Assembly (NCBI GenBank): GCA_022457155.1
Contig: JAJGOT010000214.1
Coordinates: 296,001-360,000, forward strand
Length of the DNA: 64,000 nt
Direction of reading: 5' to 3'
Origin: Cladopsammia gracilis
Lineage: Eukaryota > Cnidaria > Anthozoa > Scleractinia > Dendrophylliidae
Numbering within the stretch: the stretch's first letter is position 1; the number at the start of each line of letters is the position of its first letter. The translations under genes were made by a program, and so were the position numbers. Shown piece by piece: positions 24,664-36,700 of this stretch. The notes below the pieces were generated by a model, which was not told the DNA's origin, did no database searches, and saw nothing but the letters and a program-made list of their open reading frames with translations.

Positions 24664-25495
24664 TGCATCCAAAGGCACGTTTTGCAATTTTTGGGACGTT
24701 TTCCCAAGTTTAGGAAGTTTTAAGAACTTTGTCAACGTTAAAAGTAGTCCATACCATTCGTAATGTCCCGCTACTTTCACTGTGAGGCAGCTGTTTATAT
24801 GTAAGGTCTTCCCTTTTGCGACTGTTAACAACGTCAGTTCCCCTCCTACGACATAACGATCGAGAAACACATTTAGAAAGATTTATCTACCTTAACATTT
24901 ACTAGTTTTAGCACCGAAGAGCAAAGCATTTCACAAATAATCACTTTAACAATTTTACAAAGAAAACAACACCACGGAAGTACTGTTCGATAATTTGAAT
25001 TTGTTATTTGAAAGATGATACTTCAAGGATTTTATGCACGAACTTTTAACTTACATTCACCTTTTACAGCTTTATAAACAGTATGACGGATGTTACTGCC
25101 CGGTAGGTTTTCTTAAAATGGTAACAGTCTAAAATACTTGCCGTGATCTTTGACTGTAGACTCTTTCACTTTTTTACTTTCTGCATGTTTTCTTTTCAAT
25201 ATTTCCGCTTTAAACGTCGTTTCTTGACAAGAAGAAAACCCAGAAAAATAAGCGAATTTAAGTCACTGAACGCGGCTATTTATAAGAACTCAGCTTTCAA
25301 GATATTTCTGAAAATTAGTGTTTAATTAAGTTTCCATAAACATGGTCATGGATTATATTCGTTCGTGATCGTTGACGAAGAAAATATAATTTGCTTTCAC
25401 CTTTAAGACTCTCCACTGTTGTTAGTATTTTTATGATTACTGAAAGTAAGAGTAAACTTCTATCTTATCTTAAAACTAATTGAGAAAGAACTCAC

Positions 25496-25588
25496 TTCGA
25501 TTCTGCGAAAATCTTCTTTTCTGTTAGTCCTCACAAGTGTGTGATAACTCCTTAAATCGGTTTCTCGTGAATCATCTTTCCTTTTATA
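25496..25588 (-). promoter_or_regulatory. Distal TATA box and putative untranslated first exon, copy 4
   Basis: TATAAAAGGAAAGATGA (box 25582-25588) and CGAA|GTGAGTTC donor (GT at 25494-25495). Confidence 0.4.
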
Positions 25589-25744
25589 CAATACCAAGAG
25601 AAAATCGACATAATTAAGCTCGCTTGCTGATGGTTTATAGTCAACAAACTGGGCTAAAAATTTAGATTATTACGCTTATAATTTAGAAGTGGATTTTTCC
25701 AAGAAAAACACCTGCCTGAAAATTCCAAGAATTGAACAAAAGAA

Positions 25745-26865
25745 AGACTTTAAAGTGCCAGTTCAAATTTTGACATGTTGATTTTTTGAAACATTTCGAA
25801 AGGAAATCGTATATTTTACTTACCTTTCCAAACCGTTTTTTAACCAGAGTACGAGAAGATCGCTTTTTCCGGCCTTACGTTTCGCATTTTCACGACCACC
25901 ATTAAGGTGTTTCGATACAGTTTTCTGGAGACCATACCTACATTTTTCAATCGGTTTTTAAGAGGTCTTTTCCAAGTGAGATCAACATGAAATTTTCACT
26001 ACCAACTGGTTTTGAATTGAAGTTTGGCAAGATGTATTTTCTTGGAAAATTGATATTACCATGACGACGATAAACAAGCAACTTCGTCATCAGTAAAGGT
26101 GAAATTTTGCGCGTTTAAGATTTCGCATTGAAAATCCCACATAGACATCTTAAAATATGGTGTATGACATATATATTTTGCAAAAATAAAAAAAAAATAT
26201 GTTAGTTTGATTTCAAATAAATCGCAATAACATTTAAAACCTGCTATTTGTATGCTGGTAATAAATTGATTGAGAGATTAACACTGGTTTTGTGAAATTA
26301 CTTCAACTTAGTGTCAGAATCGAAGAAGGGGAGTTTTTAAGAATTTTCAAGCATGGGAATTTATGTTGATATCAATTTGTGATTGACTTTTTCTTTGTGT
26401 TCTCGTTAGTTTTGGAGAAATGTTTTATAAAACGTGCTCAAATTCAGTCGGATTGACATCTTGAATTTCGACATGTGCCCAGCCCCAGACAGCTCCTCGA
26501 TGCGCTTACGGTACACTTTTTGATTTTAAACATAAACTAACCGACGTTTGAATAACTTTTTTCAAAAGAAGATTTTGTTGTCCATTTTTATGTGTTTGTT
26601 CATTCATAGGTTGAAAAGCGATTTCATGTAAACAAAACAAGCCTTGGATTTTATAAGAAAAATCCGGCAAAGTTAAAGCCCAGGGTTCGATTTGGCGACA
26701 CCAAACAGGCTTAAAATAAGTCATTATTCACTCGACTCGCGTATCAAAACTACTGCGCTAGAAAAAGCTGTCATAGTTCTAATTTTGTGTAGAACTTCTC
26801 AAAGTCTAAACACCATGACTTTATAAAAATTAGATTAATCTAAGTATTCAAGGGAAGTCAAAAGC
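25745..26865. repeat. Gene-free stretch with partial R1 repeat
   Basis: Homology to the other gene units stops at about 25745, marking the right limit of the tandem duplication. 26345-26650 is a partial copy of repeat R1 (TTTATGTTGATATCAATTTG, TAAACATAAACTAACCGACG). No exon-like segment found. Confidence 0.5.
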
Positions 26866-28090
26866 TTATGGGTGACTCCCGTGCTCCGTAAAACGGTAGG
26901 CAAAAAAGCAACGATGATTTTGAGCATGTGCCTTTGTTCAGAATTTTATAATATTAAGAATGGCAATACTAGAGTTAACGATCTTTCAAAATGTGTAAAG
27001 TTTAGTTTGGGGAAATGAATTTGGGATTTTTAAGAATTTGTTGAAAATCGCGAACGAATGCCATAAAATCACGCCATCTTGTGTATATGTGACCAACAAC
27101 AAAAACAAAAACGTTTTTCCGTGAGAAATCTTGGCAACTCTGACCACAAAAAACAATGGAAATAAACAAACCTTAAATTGGATATGACATTCTTGAATGT
27201 CCAAAGTGTTTCATTTTGCCATCTGTTCAATTTCATTCGTGAAGTTTATAATGAACAGTGAAGCCCGTAGCCACGATCAAAAACGCTTTACTTTTCGCTG
27301 AATTCTTCGAAGCTCACTTTGCACTTTCGTACTCTTAATATACTGTTGTTACAATTTTCCCCCAGATTTCTGGCGGAAACTGTAAACGGACTGACAATAA
27401 AGCGAACGTGTTCAATCATATGTTCCCAGTGTTTTCCATCCTTGCATAATCGTGAACCGTTTTGAGACTATATGCAAACAAGAACAACTCTTCGAGTAGC
27501 CTCTGAGGTACGAGAATTAATCCAAAATTGTTATTATTTGTTTTACAGCCGCTTTTTCGGTCACACAAGGTGATCCGTCATGCACGTTACTTTGTCATTT
27601 GAAACCTTTAATTACAGTCTTTCGCAATCACTCGTGCATGCAAGGTCAACTTTAACTTCAAGTTCAACTTTATTACTTCCATTCATCTGTTGCTCGAAAA
27701 GAAAGAAAAGGAATCGTTATAGAATGGAACTCTCGCCAAATCCTGCAATAATGTAAGTTCCTTTTACTTGATGTGTTTCGTTTCGTCATTCATGAATTAT
27801 TCCACTGAGCTGCGTGGTTCGTTTTTCGTTGAGCAAACATGTAAGGTTAAATCACAAAGGAGAGTCAATTGCACATTTTGCATTGAAATATTCTGAAATA
27901 TGAAATGCACGCAGGGTTGCCTCTCGTACCAAATGTAAATGTAAATGCGCATTTCATAAGCAAGCAAATTACATATTTACAATACCACTAACTCCTCTTC
28001 TCCTTTTTATTCAACAAATTTTCATGATCTTGAAGTTGCTATGTCAACTGATATGACGTCACTAACATTTAGCCTCAGGCTATAAACAAC

Positions 28091-28740
28091 TTGAAAATCC
28101 CAACTTTCTTTCAACCAATTTATAAGTCCGGCACTTGGCCTATAGTCAATAGCCCGACCAATTACGTCTCAATTTTGCATATATCAGGCGGAGCAAGCGT
28201 TCGTGACAGTCACGGTGGGTATGCTTCAAGGCTGGAACACGATGCCACTGCAGTACCTGAACTAGAGAAAGCAGAACTTTCCCAAACGTTTTTTGCCTCA
28301 TCTCTCCCAATGGGATGGGCCCTGAAATGTTCTTGTATCCGAAGTACTCGGTTTTCTGCGAAACGGAAGGAGTACTTGAACGCCAAATTCCAGATCAGAG
28401 AGTGGTACTGTCAAAAAGCAGATCCCGCAGGTGTTCCCAAAGCTATATACACCTCCAAGGATGCTAGTGGTGCGCGGCGATATGAAAGCGTCGAATTTCT
28501 AACTCCGCAACAGATTGCCGGCTATTTCTCCTGCCTAGCCGCAAAGAGACACACTGAATAAAATACGCAAGTAGATGAAGACGAAGAAGAAATCGCCAGT
28601 TTGGAAAATGAAACCCACCTCAACAGATGAGAGAGAAAGTTGTGACCAACGTTTTAATTCAGAACGCCAATCCAATCGTGTACGACGCATATAACATCTG
28701 CAAACTTGTGGAAAAGTCCAAACTTTCATCATTTTCTATC
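28091..28740 (+). pseudogene. Fragment of a cnidarian transposon-associated protein of unknown function
   Basis: A 156-codon frame (28091-28561) contains LPMGWALK, RFSAKRKEYLNAKF, KADPAGVPK and QQIAGYFSCLAAKRH. In another frame just downstream, at about 28620-28740, IVYDAYNICKLVEKSKLSSF can be read. From memory, this order (GWALK..RF..YL..F...KADP..V then a C-terminal YDAYNIC..LSSF segment) recurs in uncharacterised cnidarian proteins linked to mobile elements. The N-terminal part of the frame (28091-28180) shows no recognisable motif and may be fortuitous. Stops and a frame change after 28561 indicate decay. It lies between the arms of the fold-back element, so it is probably captured or residual element coding sequence. 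No function can be given. Confidence 0.45.
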
Positions 28741-29325
28741 ACAATGCTCCAGGAAATTTGTTTCTCATTCTCATATAAAACATTACATTAAAGCGAAGGA
28801 AGCAGTCCCACGTTGACCTCCTAACAGACTTTTTAAAGGGGGTTGCAAATGGCACACCGACAACAACAATCGTCCTCTCAGATAATGCACAAATGAAGCT
28901 GTTTATTTTGTACAAGCGACGTAGCACTCGCTTAACGTGGAATGAAATTATGTATGTACGATAGATATGAAGTACTGTTGTAATTGGAAGGTTTGAAATA
29001 AAATTGTTGTTGTTTGTTGTTGTAAAACCCCTAAGAAATCAGAACGCGGAAGTTTCTTTGTTCCATTGTTTCCTAATTTTCTTTCTAGGACCAGTAGTCC
29101 ACAAGGGTGTTTTACGATTAAATGCCTTTTAGCACTCCTACATACACTAAAAAAATATCACATCAGTTTATTTTATTTTCATTATACTGTATTAGCATTA
29201 ATTAATATCTATCTTAATGCTGTGCATGAAACGTGCTGTGCATTGATTCTTTTCAAAATGGTCCACGATTATGCAAGGATGCGAGAAAACTGGGAACATA
29301 TGCTTGAACAAGTTCGCTTTATTAT

Positions 29326-29390
29326 CTTATCTTATCTTATCTTATCTTATCTTATCTTATCTTATCTTATCTTATCTTATCTTATCTTAT
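29326..29390. repeat. (CTTAT)13 microsatellite
   Basis: Thirteen perfect CTTAT units at the inner edge of the right fold-back arm. Confidence 0.95.
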
Positions 29391-29618
29391 TCCCCAGAAA
29401 TCTGGGAAAAAATTGTATCAACAGTATAAAGAGTACGAAAGTGCAAAGTGAGCTTCGAAGAATTCAGCGAAAAGTAAAGCGTTTTTGATCGTGGCTTCAC
29501 TGTTCACGATAAACTTCACGAATGAAATTGAACACTTTGGACATTAAAGAATACCATATCCAAGTTAAGGTTTGTATATTCCCATTGTTTTTTGGCGTCA
29601 GAGTTGCCAAGATTTCTC

Positions 29619-30222
29619 TTCCCCTCGGTGGTGTGCCTTGTCGTGGCGGGGAAGCTTGTGTGACCTTACGACCCCCAGGGCTATGCCGGCGGGAGCCTTG
29701 TGCTCCTGGCAGGTCTAACCATGCCGGATTGGTCTGCGCGGTGAGGGTCCAGACTAAAGCAGCACCGGCTGGGGAGCCATAATACCCCTAAGGGAAGGAA
29801 AACCCTGACAGAAAACCACCGGCCCTCCAGGTCATGGGGGTTGGGCGGCAGGCCAATCACTTGTCCCCGGAAAAAACAGAAGATTACCGAAACTGCAATT
29901 TCTCAAGAACTAATTAGCAATGGCGAAGCTGTGGCCGTGGACGGAGGGACAACTGGACACACCATGACGTCAATGGGTGAAAGCCTGCGGGAAGCCCACA
30001 GACCGACAAGGTCATTGGCAATGGTGGCAATGGGGTGGCAATCCGAGGGGAAGAGGAAAGTGGGCCGACCTAAAACCACGTGGAGAAGGACAGTGGAAAG
30101 AGAGTGCAGACAAGAAAGGTGGACCAGCTGGGCTGAAGCCAGGACCGCAGCAAAGACAGGGCTGGTTGGAAAACGAAAGTTGCAGCCTTATGCGCCTCAT
30201 GGCGCGGAGAGAACTAACTAAC
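29619..30222 (+). mobile_element. LINE-derived short retroposon with 30-bp target duplication
   Basis: Direct repeats of 30 bp (29589-29618 and 30223-30252) bracket the element; the undivided site is at about 27123-27152 on the opposite strand. The 3' part encodes GKRKVGRPKTTWRRTVERE followed by a W-rich stretch (30050-30160), typical of the C-terminal end of non-LTR retrotransposon reverse-transcriptase ORFs. The tail is (AACT)n, ending at the target repeat. The 5' part is GC-rich without the RT core. Best read as a non-autonomous LINE derivative mobilised in trans. Confidence 0.75.
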
Positions 30223-30489
30223 TTTTTGGCGTCAGAGTTGCCAAGATTTCTCACGGAAAAAACGTTTTTGTTTTTTGTTGTTGGTCACGTATACACATGA
30301 TGGCGTGATTTTATGCCTTTCAGTTCGCGATTTTCAACAAATTCTTAAAAATCCCAAATTCATTTCCCAAAACTAAACTTTACATATTTTGAAAGATCGT
30401 GAACTTTAGTATTCTCATTCCTAATATTACGAAATTCTGAACAAAGGCACATGCTCAAAATCATCGGTTGTTTTTCACCTACCGTTTAA

Positions 30490-31269
30490 GGTGGCTGAAC
30501 ACAGTTTCACAGTACCTATGCATCATTAATTGTCATTTTAAAACCACTAACGTCCGAGCGCCCAAAATTGGTGAGGCATACGATTAAGCAACAAGCTATA
30601 TATTTCGATATTTTTATTAAGCTTTTAGGGTGTTGCCATGGCAACATGGTGGATTGTAAATCAGCCTGCAATATTTGGTTTTGTTTATTTTCAGAAAATC
30701 TAGTCGTTAGAGTTTGTCCATCATTTGTCTACAGTAAACTCGTAAAAATATTCGCATGTTAACACTGGTCTCATGTAATTTTGACAGAGGGATCTTCCGT
30801 AATTTGTGGTTTAATATGTTTGCGTTTTGTAAAAATCTCCTTTGTTAGATTTCAAATTTTTGATGGCAGGTGAGTTCAGCATATTCGGAACTATTATTGT
30901 GCCAAATTTCGTGAAATTCTAACGAGTGGTTCCATAGAAACCATCACGTTTCTGAGGAAAGTCGCTAAAACATCCAGTCACAATTTTTGGTCAACTGCGC
31001 ATGCGTTGCATTTGACTGGGTTCTCGATCCAAAGACAAAAACGACCAAAAAGGCAGTGTATTTCTTAAATGGTTCTATAAATGATCTATTGATTCAAGAA
31101 ATATTTTTACGAACAACAAATTGCTTGATTTTAAGACGAAAAACAACACTTTCGCGATCCACACTGAGCAAAATAAAATGATCGCTGAATAGGCGCCACA
31201 AACTCTGCACGTGCTGACTCACGTAAGCAGCTGAAATTGAAGAGCGCGTGCAAAATGTGTTCAGCCACC
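30490..31269. mobile_element. 780-bp MITE, TIR GGTGGCTGAACAC, TSD TTAA
   Basis: Perfect 13-bp inverted ends GGTGGCTGAACAC..GTGTTCAGCCACC, flanked by TTAA at 30486-30489 and 31270-31273. The host sequence resumes as CGGAGCACGGGAG, matching the other fold-back arm (which reads CCGTAAAACGG). Kolobok- or piggyBac-like target; no transposase. Confidence 0.88.
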
Positions 31270-31839
31270 TTAACGGAGCACGGGAGAGCCATAAACCAAA
31301 TACAACCAACAACAACAACAACAAACAAAAATTTATTACACATATAAACTTAAATACAGTTGCCCTGTAAATTAGCAAAAACGCTATTCGAGGCAGGTAA
31401 AAGTAGTATAATTGAAGTAATAAAGGTTCGACAATATAAAAATACAGAAGCTGATCTGTAGAGTTACAGATTATTTTAAAGCTTTAGATAAAGTCATGAT
31501 ATTGGTGGCAGACACGGGAAATAAATGAAATATGCAAATTATAACAATTTCATTTGTTTAATATCGCAAAGTATTTGGGGAACGTCAATATAGTCATCTG
31601 TTTTCTGAACCTTTTTTGGCCGAACAAAAACTCAATCAATTTCCTATCTGAAAAACCCGATCAAGGACAACCTCTTAGAGGCCCCAAGCGTTATTTCTCG
31701 TAATATAAATGTACCCAATTAACCCAATTTATGTGACCACTCGATGTGTATGCATAATCACATTAACGGGGTTCCACTGTATTTCATAAGCATGCGTTTT
31801 AGCAGTTATGACATCATTCTTAACAAATGTAGTCAAACT

Positions 31840-32259
31840 TACCGTATTTCCTCGAATAATTAATAGCGGGGCGATTATCATTTTTTTCATTCCAAAAGGG
31901 GGCGAGGGGAGGCGATTTATCGAGGGTGGCAATTATTTCAAATATTGCTCACTGGAAGTGCTTAATGATTGTGCTAATGTTATATTTATAGAGCTCCAAG
32001 AAATAAAGAAAAGAGTCGAATAAATGAACGTCGCTATGGAAAAACTATATGAAACCTGTGCTTTTGTAATTTTTTTCTGTAACTGCAACGAGCAAATCAA
32101 AGCTTGTTTCCTATACGAGAAGTAAATTTTCTAACCTGACTTGGAAGAGGTGAAAGAAAGACCAGGGGTGACGGGGGTGGCAATTAATCGAGGGAGGCAA
32201 TTTTTTTCAAATTTCCACCTTTTAATCGAGGGACGGCTGTTATTCGGGAAAATAGGGTA
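31840..32259. mobile_element. ~420-bp MITE, TIR ACCGTATTTYCYCGAATAA
   Basis: Left TACCGTATTTCCTCGAATAA and right TTATTCGGGAAAATAGGGTA are imperfect inverted ends. The interior has two GGGGAGGCGATTTATCGAGGG-like blocks in inverted or direct arrangement. Possible TA target duplication. Confidence 0.65.
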
Positions 32260-32505
32260 TATTGTAGTTGTGGTTGTTCACATTAGCACCGAAACATGTT
32301 TAGAGCCAACATTTTTCGGGAACGAAGGGCATTGCAGCGTTTAACAAGGAGACAACATTTGCGCTAATTTTCGTCTGGCTTAGATCGAAACTACCCGTCG
32401 TGAGGTTGTTTCAATCATGCTGAGAATAAAGATGTCTCGATCATGACTCGAGCACTGCACCGCCTGTTTCACGAATGAAACATGTTTCACGTTTACACAT
32501 CATTA
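32260..32505. repeat. Harbinger-like element fragment
   Basis: Contains GTTCACATTAGCACCGAAACATG, GTCTGGCTTAGATCGAAACTAC and TGAAACATGTTTCACG, which match parts of the elements at 46925-56152 and 62652-63123 in a rearranged order. Ends not resolved. Confidence 0.55.
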
Positions 32506-32990
32506 GTCACCTAAAACCTGATTTTATTTCTCACTTTAATTGACTATTTTAAAAATCAGGCTAAAATATGTTGTAATATATTTAGGGGTTTAACTTTCAA
32601 ATTTCAGCCTGCTTATTATAGTGAACAATAAACAGGGTTTTACATTTATTCAATTAAGAAAATCTTACACTTAAACATATAATTTTTTTTTGATAAACTA
32701 TCTTTTGATTTCTTTAATATTTTTATATCTTTTGGTTAGTTTAATTGTTTTTTTTTTTACTTTTGCCATTTAAATAAACAGCATCGAGACAGTGATGCCA
32801 TGTATTTTTAGCGATATCGTTATCGCAGTTACAATATTAATGTAATATAACAATATCATTTCCCATAGGGAGTACAACTAACAACGAGATTTACATCTCA
32901 GGAGTATAAACACTTATTTGTTATTTTACTACTCTATTGTTTAAGTTTATGGAGCTACATGTATGTCATGGGGTTTTTGACGTTTTTGGG

Positions 32991-33347
32991 TCAAAAATGC
33001 CCCAAAATAAAACTAATATAAATACCTTTGTCAGACACAAAGTGCTTATCGCGTTCAAAGAACGCAATTCTAATTTCGTGTTGGTTACCCTGTGCCTTGC
33101 ATGCAATAAAATTTGAGAATTTTTGGTGTTCAGTCTTCCAGATGGCCGCCGCTATTGCTTTTTTCAGGGGCTCGTTTCCGCCGGAAATTCCTTCGAACGC
33201 GTCTCTATAATCTCCGACTACTGCTAGTAGAACATTAAACAGGAACATATGAAGTAAATTTTCGAAGAGAGAATCGAGTTTTAGCGAGTTATCCAAACTT
33301 GAAAGTTGCAATCCATTTCTATCCTGGCCATCTGCAGCCCGAGACAC
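32991..33347 (-). other. Unrecognised exon-like open frame
   Basis: A 118-codon frame, with a possible donor (GACAAAG|GTATTTATA) at about 33027, encodes ..LLAVVGDYRDAF.. and ..FIACKAQGNQHEIRIAFFER... I do not recognise it. It has no visible partner exons on either side, no promoter and no terminal exon. It could be an isolated exon of a gene outside the window, a transposon remnant or chance. Confidence 0.15.
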
Positions 33348-33771
33348 TTATTTTTTACTTTTAGAGCACTATTACTTTCAATAACATGCGGATTTCCACC
33401 AACAGTTGCGTTTTGCACTGCCGTCAATCATCTTAGCTTACCTCTCAGGAAACAGATATTCACTTCAATGAGTTTAAAAGGTCATATCCGTGCATTGTGA
33501 TTGGTAGATTTCGATCCATTTTGTTTGTTTCTTTTTACATGGTCCGTTGGCTTTCGTATTAATTATGATTGACGGCAGGGTATAACACAACCGTTGGTGG
33601 AGAATTGAATTTCAGATTCCGCATGTTATTGAAAGGCGCAGTAAAGTAACTTCAAAGAAAACGGGAACCTTATTTTTGGGTTTTCACTGATATAAATATG
33701 TCTTTTGGGCTTTTCAAAGTAACATTAAAATGGTGATATAGCTCCTATAAAGAATGACTGACTCTGTAAGT

Positions 33772-36700
33772 TTAGTTACAAGTCTGTACTTTGATTTTCC
33801 ATAAGTCAACGTTCAGATTAAGAGCATTTGAGTAAAACTCATCCAATATGAGCTTTGTTTGGAAAGTAACATCTTGAATGGTTGGAACGGAGCCAATATT
33901 TGAAGTACCGGTAATCTTCTGGCCTTCTTGACTTCCCGGTTTGTGTGCCCCTTGTTGTCCTCGCTGTTGCTGTGGGATAAAATAGGACAAAGAAACTGTT
34001 AACGATATAGTGGGTAGCAGATCGAGTCAACACACAAAAGCTATAAATTACAAGGTCATCAAATGTGAATATCTAACGAGAAAGCCTAAAAAAGCCTAAG
34101 CTACCCAGTTACAGCATTTTTACATCATTTCAGAAGAGAAAATATAGCATCAATTGGCCTACATCGTAAAATTAATTAGAGATTCAATTATTTTAAAAAT
34201 AGATTACAAAATGTAGTTTATTGTTGTGAAGTGATTATTCAAAGATGTATATTTTCAAGATTATTGCACACCCAAATAAGGTTTTTGTTGTTATTGTTGT
34301 TGTTGTTGTTTACTAAAATAACGGACATGTAACGTGGCTCGACATCCAAACCTTGAGACGTGGATGTGGTTCAAACTTCCAGGGCCTGTTTGCATGGAAG
34401 GACGGTGGCCCGGTTACAGTAGCCGGTTGACTACCGGTCTAGCTGGGATAAAACTTAGCTGGCCTTCACATGTATTATTAAATTTACTAGCAGCAGCATT
34501 ATTTGAGGCATGTTTAGGCGTGCGAATGCCACAATCTCTTAATAATTCTATTATTAATCTGTCTGCCGTGTAAAGCAAACGGCAAAAAAAAAAAACAAAG
34601 CTGGGTGACCCTTCTATGCAGGCAATCCGGCTAGGCGGGTCACCCTCCCTCCATATAAACAGGTCCTTAGTCTGTGGATGTATTCCTAAGCTTTGACTAT
34701 TCAAATGAAAGACTTTTTGGCAATACTTTCCAACGGTGCTGTTTGAATGTAGTTAATTATTGTGTGTTTTAGATTGTAGAATATTAAAACAAACCCCCAG
34801 GCTAATACTTACAAATGTCAGGATTGCCACAATTTTTCTCAAACAACTGATTAGTGTTTTCGTCTGTCTTTTCAGACGCACTAGTTGGCTCTTTACACCT
34901 TCATCAACTTCAAAACGATTTAGCTGGTTCGAGGAATTCTCTAACAATGAGATAAATATCCTCAATATATGACAGTTTCTTTTGAGCATAGTCACAGGCT
35001 GAAACAGAGAGAAACATCACTTACAAACAACTCATTTAATTGTAAAACAAGCATTTTATAATATAACTTTTAACCATGACTATGTGAAACCTGTATTACT
35101 AGTAAGAGGACACCCTGGAAACTCTCCCTAGTGTCCGCTTCATAGGGGGTTCCGCTAAACACAGGTTCGTTTTTTACAGTAAATATGGGAAGAAAATTTA
35201 GGGACCTAAGCAGCTGGTGTCCGCTTAATAAAGGTTTCACTTGAAAAGATCAGCCATATTTTTCTGTTATACCAAAGTGAAGTTACCATCTATTTAGTAT
35301 ACTGTAACTGGCCCCAGTGACTGACGTGTTAATTGTTTTAGTGGTCCGGTCACAATGAAGCCTAATAATTCATGCTTCATCTAGAAAGCGTAAAATCTAT
35401 CTATTCACGATCCAGAAACACTGAACGAATCGTTTCGGTGTAATTGGCCTTACTCATCTTAAAAATTCGTAAGAAATTGGATTAAAAACTAGTGTTTTCT
35501 TAAGTAAAATGTCGCCTCAAACCTTCGTAACATCGGAAAATTAAACGCCTTTTGTTTTCGGAGGGATCAAAAGTGTTCGGAGAATGTTCGGAAAATGTTC
35601 GGAAAATGTTCGGAATATGTTCGGAAGCTGTTCGGCTTTCTTTAGTAAAATGTCGCCTCAAACCTTCGTAACATCATCGGAAAATTAAAACGCCTTTTGT
35701 TTTCGGTGGGATCAAAAATGTCGTTTTGGGTATGAAATAAGGTCAGCAAGAATTTTAGGAAAGGAGAAAGCTGACATAACCCCATCAAGATTGATCGTAA
35801 GCGATGCGCAAGGAGTGAAACAAATCGATCAAGAAAATGTTGTACGGTTTAACCTTCCATAGCTTACCTTATCTGCAGTTTTATTGAAGTTTTGAAGACG
35901 AAGGAAAAAATCAACAGTGGTTTCTTGGTAAGGATCTGTAGGCCATCTTGTGGACTGAAAAAAGGTCAAGAAATAACAAAATGAAAATACTTGGCGAGTT
36001 GCAATATTTATAAAATACTTATTATGGCCGTCCATTTGCATTGTAACGCATCTCATATAATGTTGTAATTTCACATCATTTGTCAGTTTGTTCTTTAGAT
36101 AAAGACGCTCCATGATATACAAGTTACAAACGAAATATATGTTATATATACGTAGCTAGCAATGTGATTATAATGATGTCTTAGGTAAAAACAATCGTTT
36201 TCAAAAGCTGGAATCACTTTCTCGCACTAAATGACGTGTTAAACATCAAGCTAAAAATGTTTAATGACAGATAGCGCTGAAATTGTGTTTGGATTCGAAT
36301 GCTTCTTGCCTGTCATAAAATACTTCATGCAGAGGGAAAGTATAGCTATCTTGGTTTTGGCGTATGGACGCTAAAAATCTTTCTATGTCAGCTTAAGCTA
36401 TGTTGAGTATCATCTTAAAGTCAAAAGAGATTTGTCCCAAAAAATGGTCTAATTTCGTTTAGATTCACTTAAACTATAGATATCTATAGATTGCAAAGGT
36501 AAATCTATAGATATGGATTACAAGTAAAACAATTTGCGCCAACTTTTGGCCACTTTCCAGTGACTTTCTTCCGCTTCGCCTGGGAAAAATCTCTAAATGG
36601 TGTCTTCCTCTTGGGATATAAGCAATAGTACTTATTCATAGTGTTTGCACGAGAAAAACATTAAATTCCCCATGACAAAGTTAAAGAAGTTAATAAACGA

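Larger units (their letters stand above)
26866..31290. mobile_element. Fold-back composite element with ~0.5-kb inverted arms
   Basis: Left arm 26866 to about 27385 is repeated inverted from about 29393 to 31290 on the right, beginning GGAGCACGGGAG on both sides. Once two later insertions (29619-30222 and 30490-31269) are removed, the arms match along their length. The interior carries an ORF fragment (28091-28740) and a (CTTAT)n tract. Outer target duplication not resolved (TTATGG..CCATAA). Confidence 0.7.

Noticed and set aside
29066..29488. 140-codon frame with ILSYLILSYL
   Set aside because: The repeated part is the (CTTAT)n tract; no domain in the rest.
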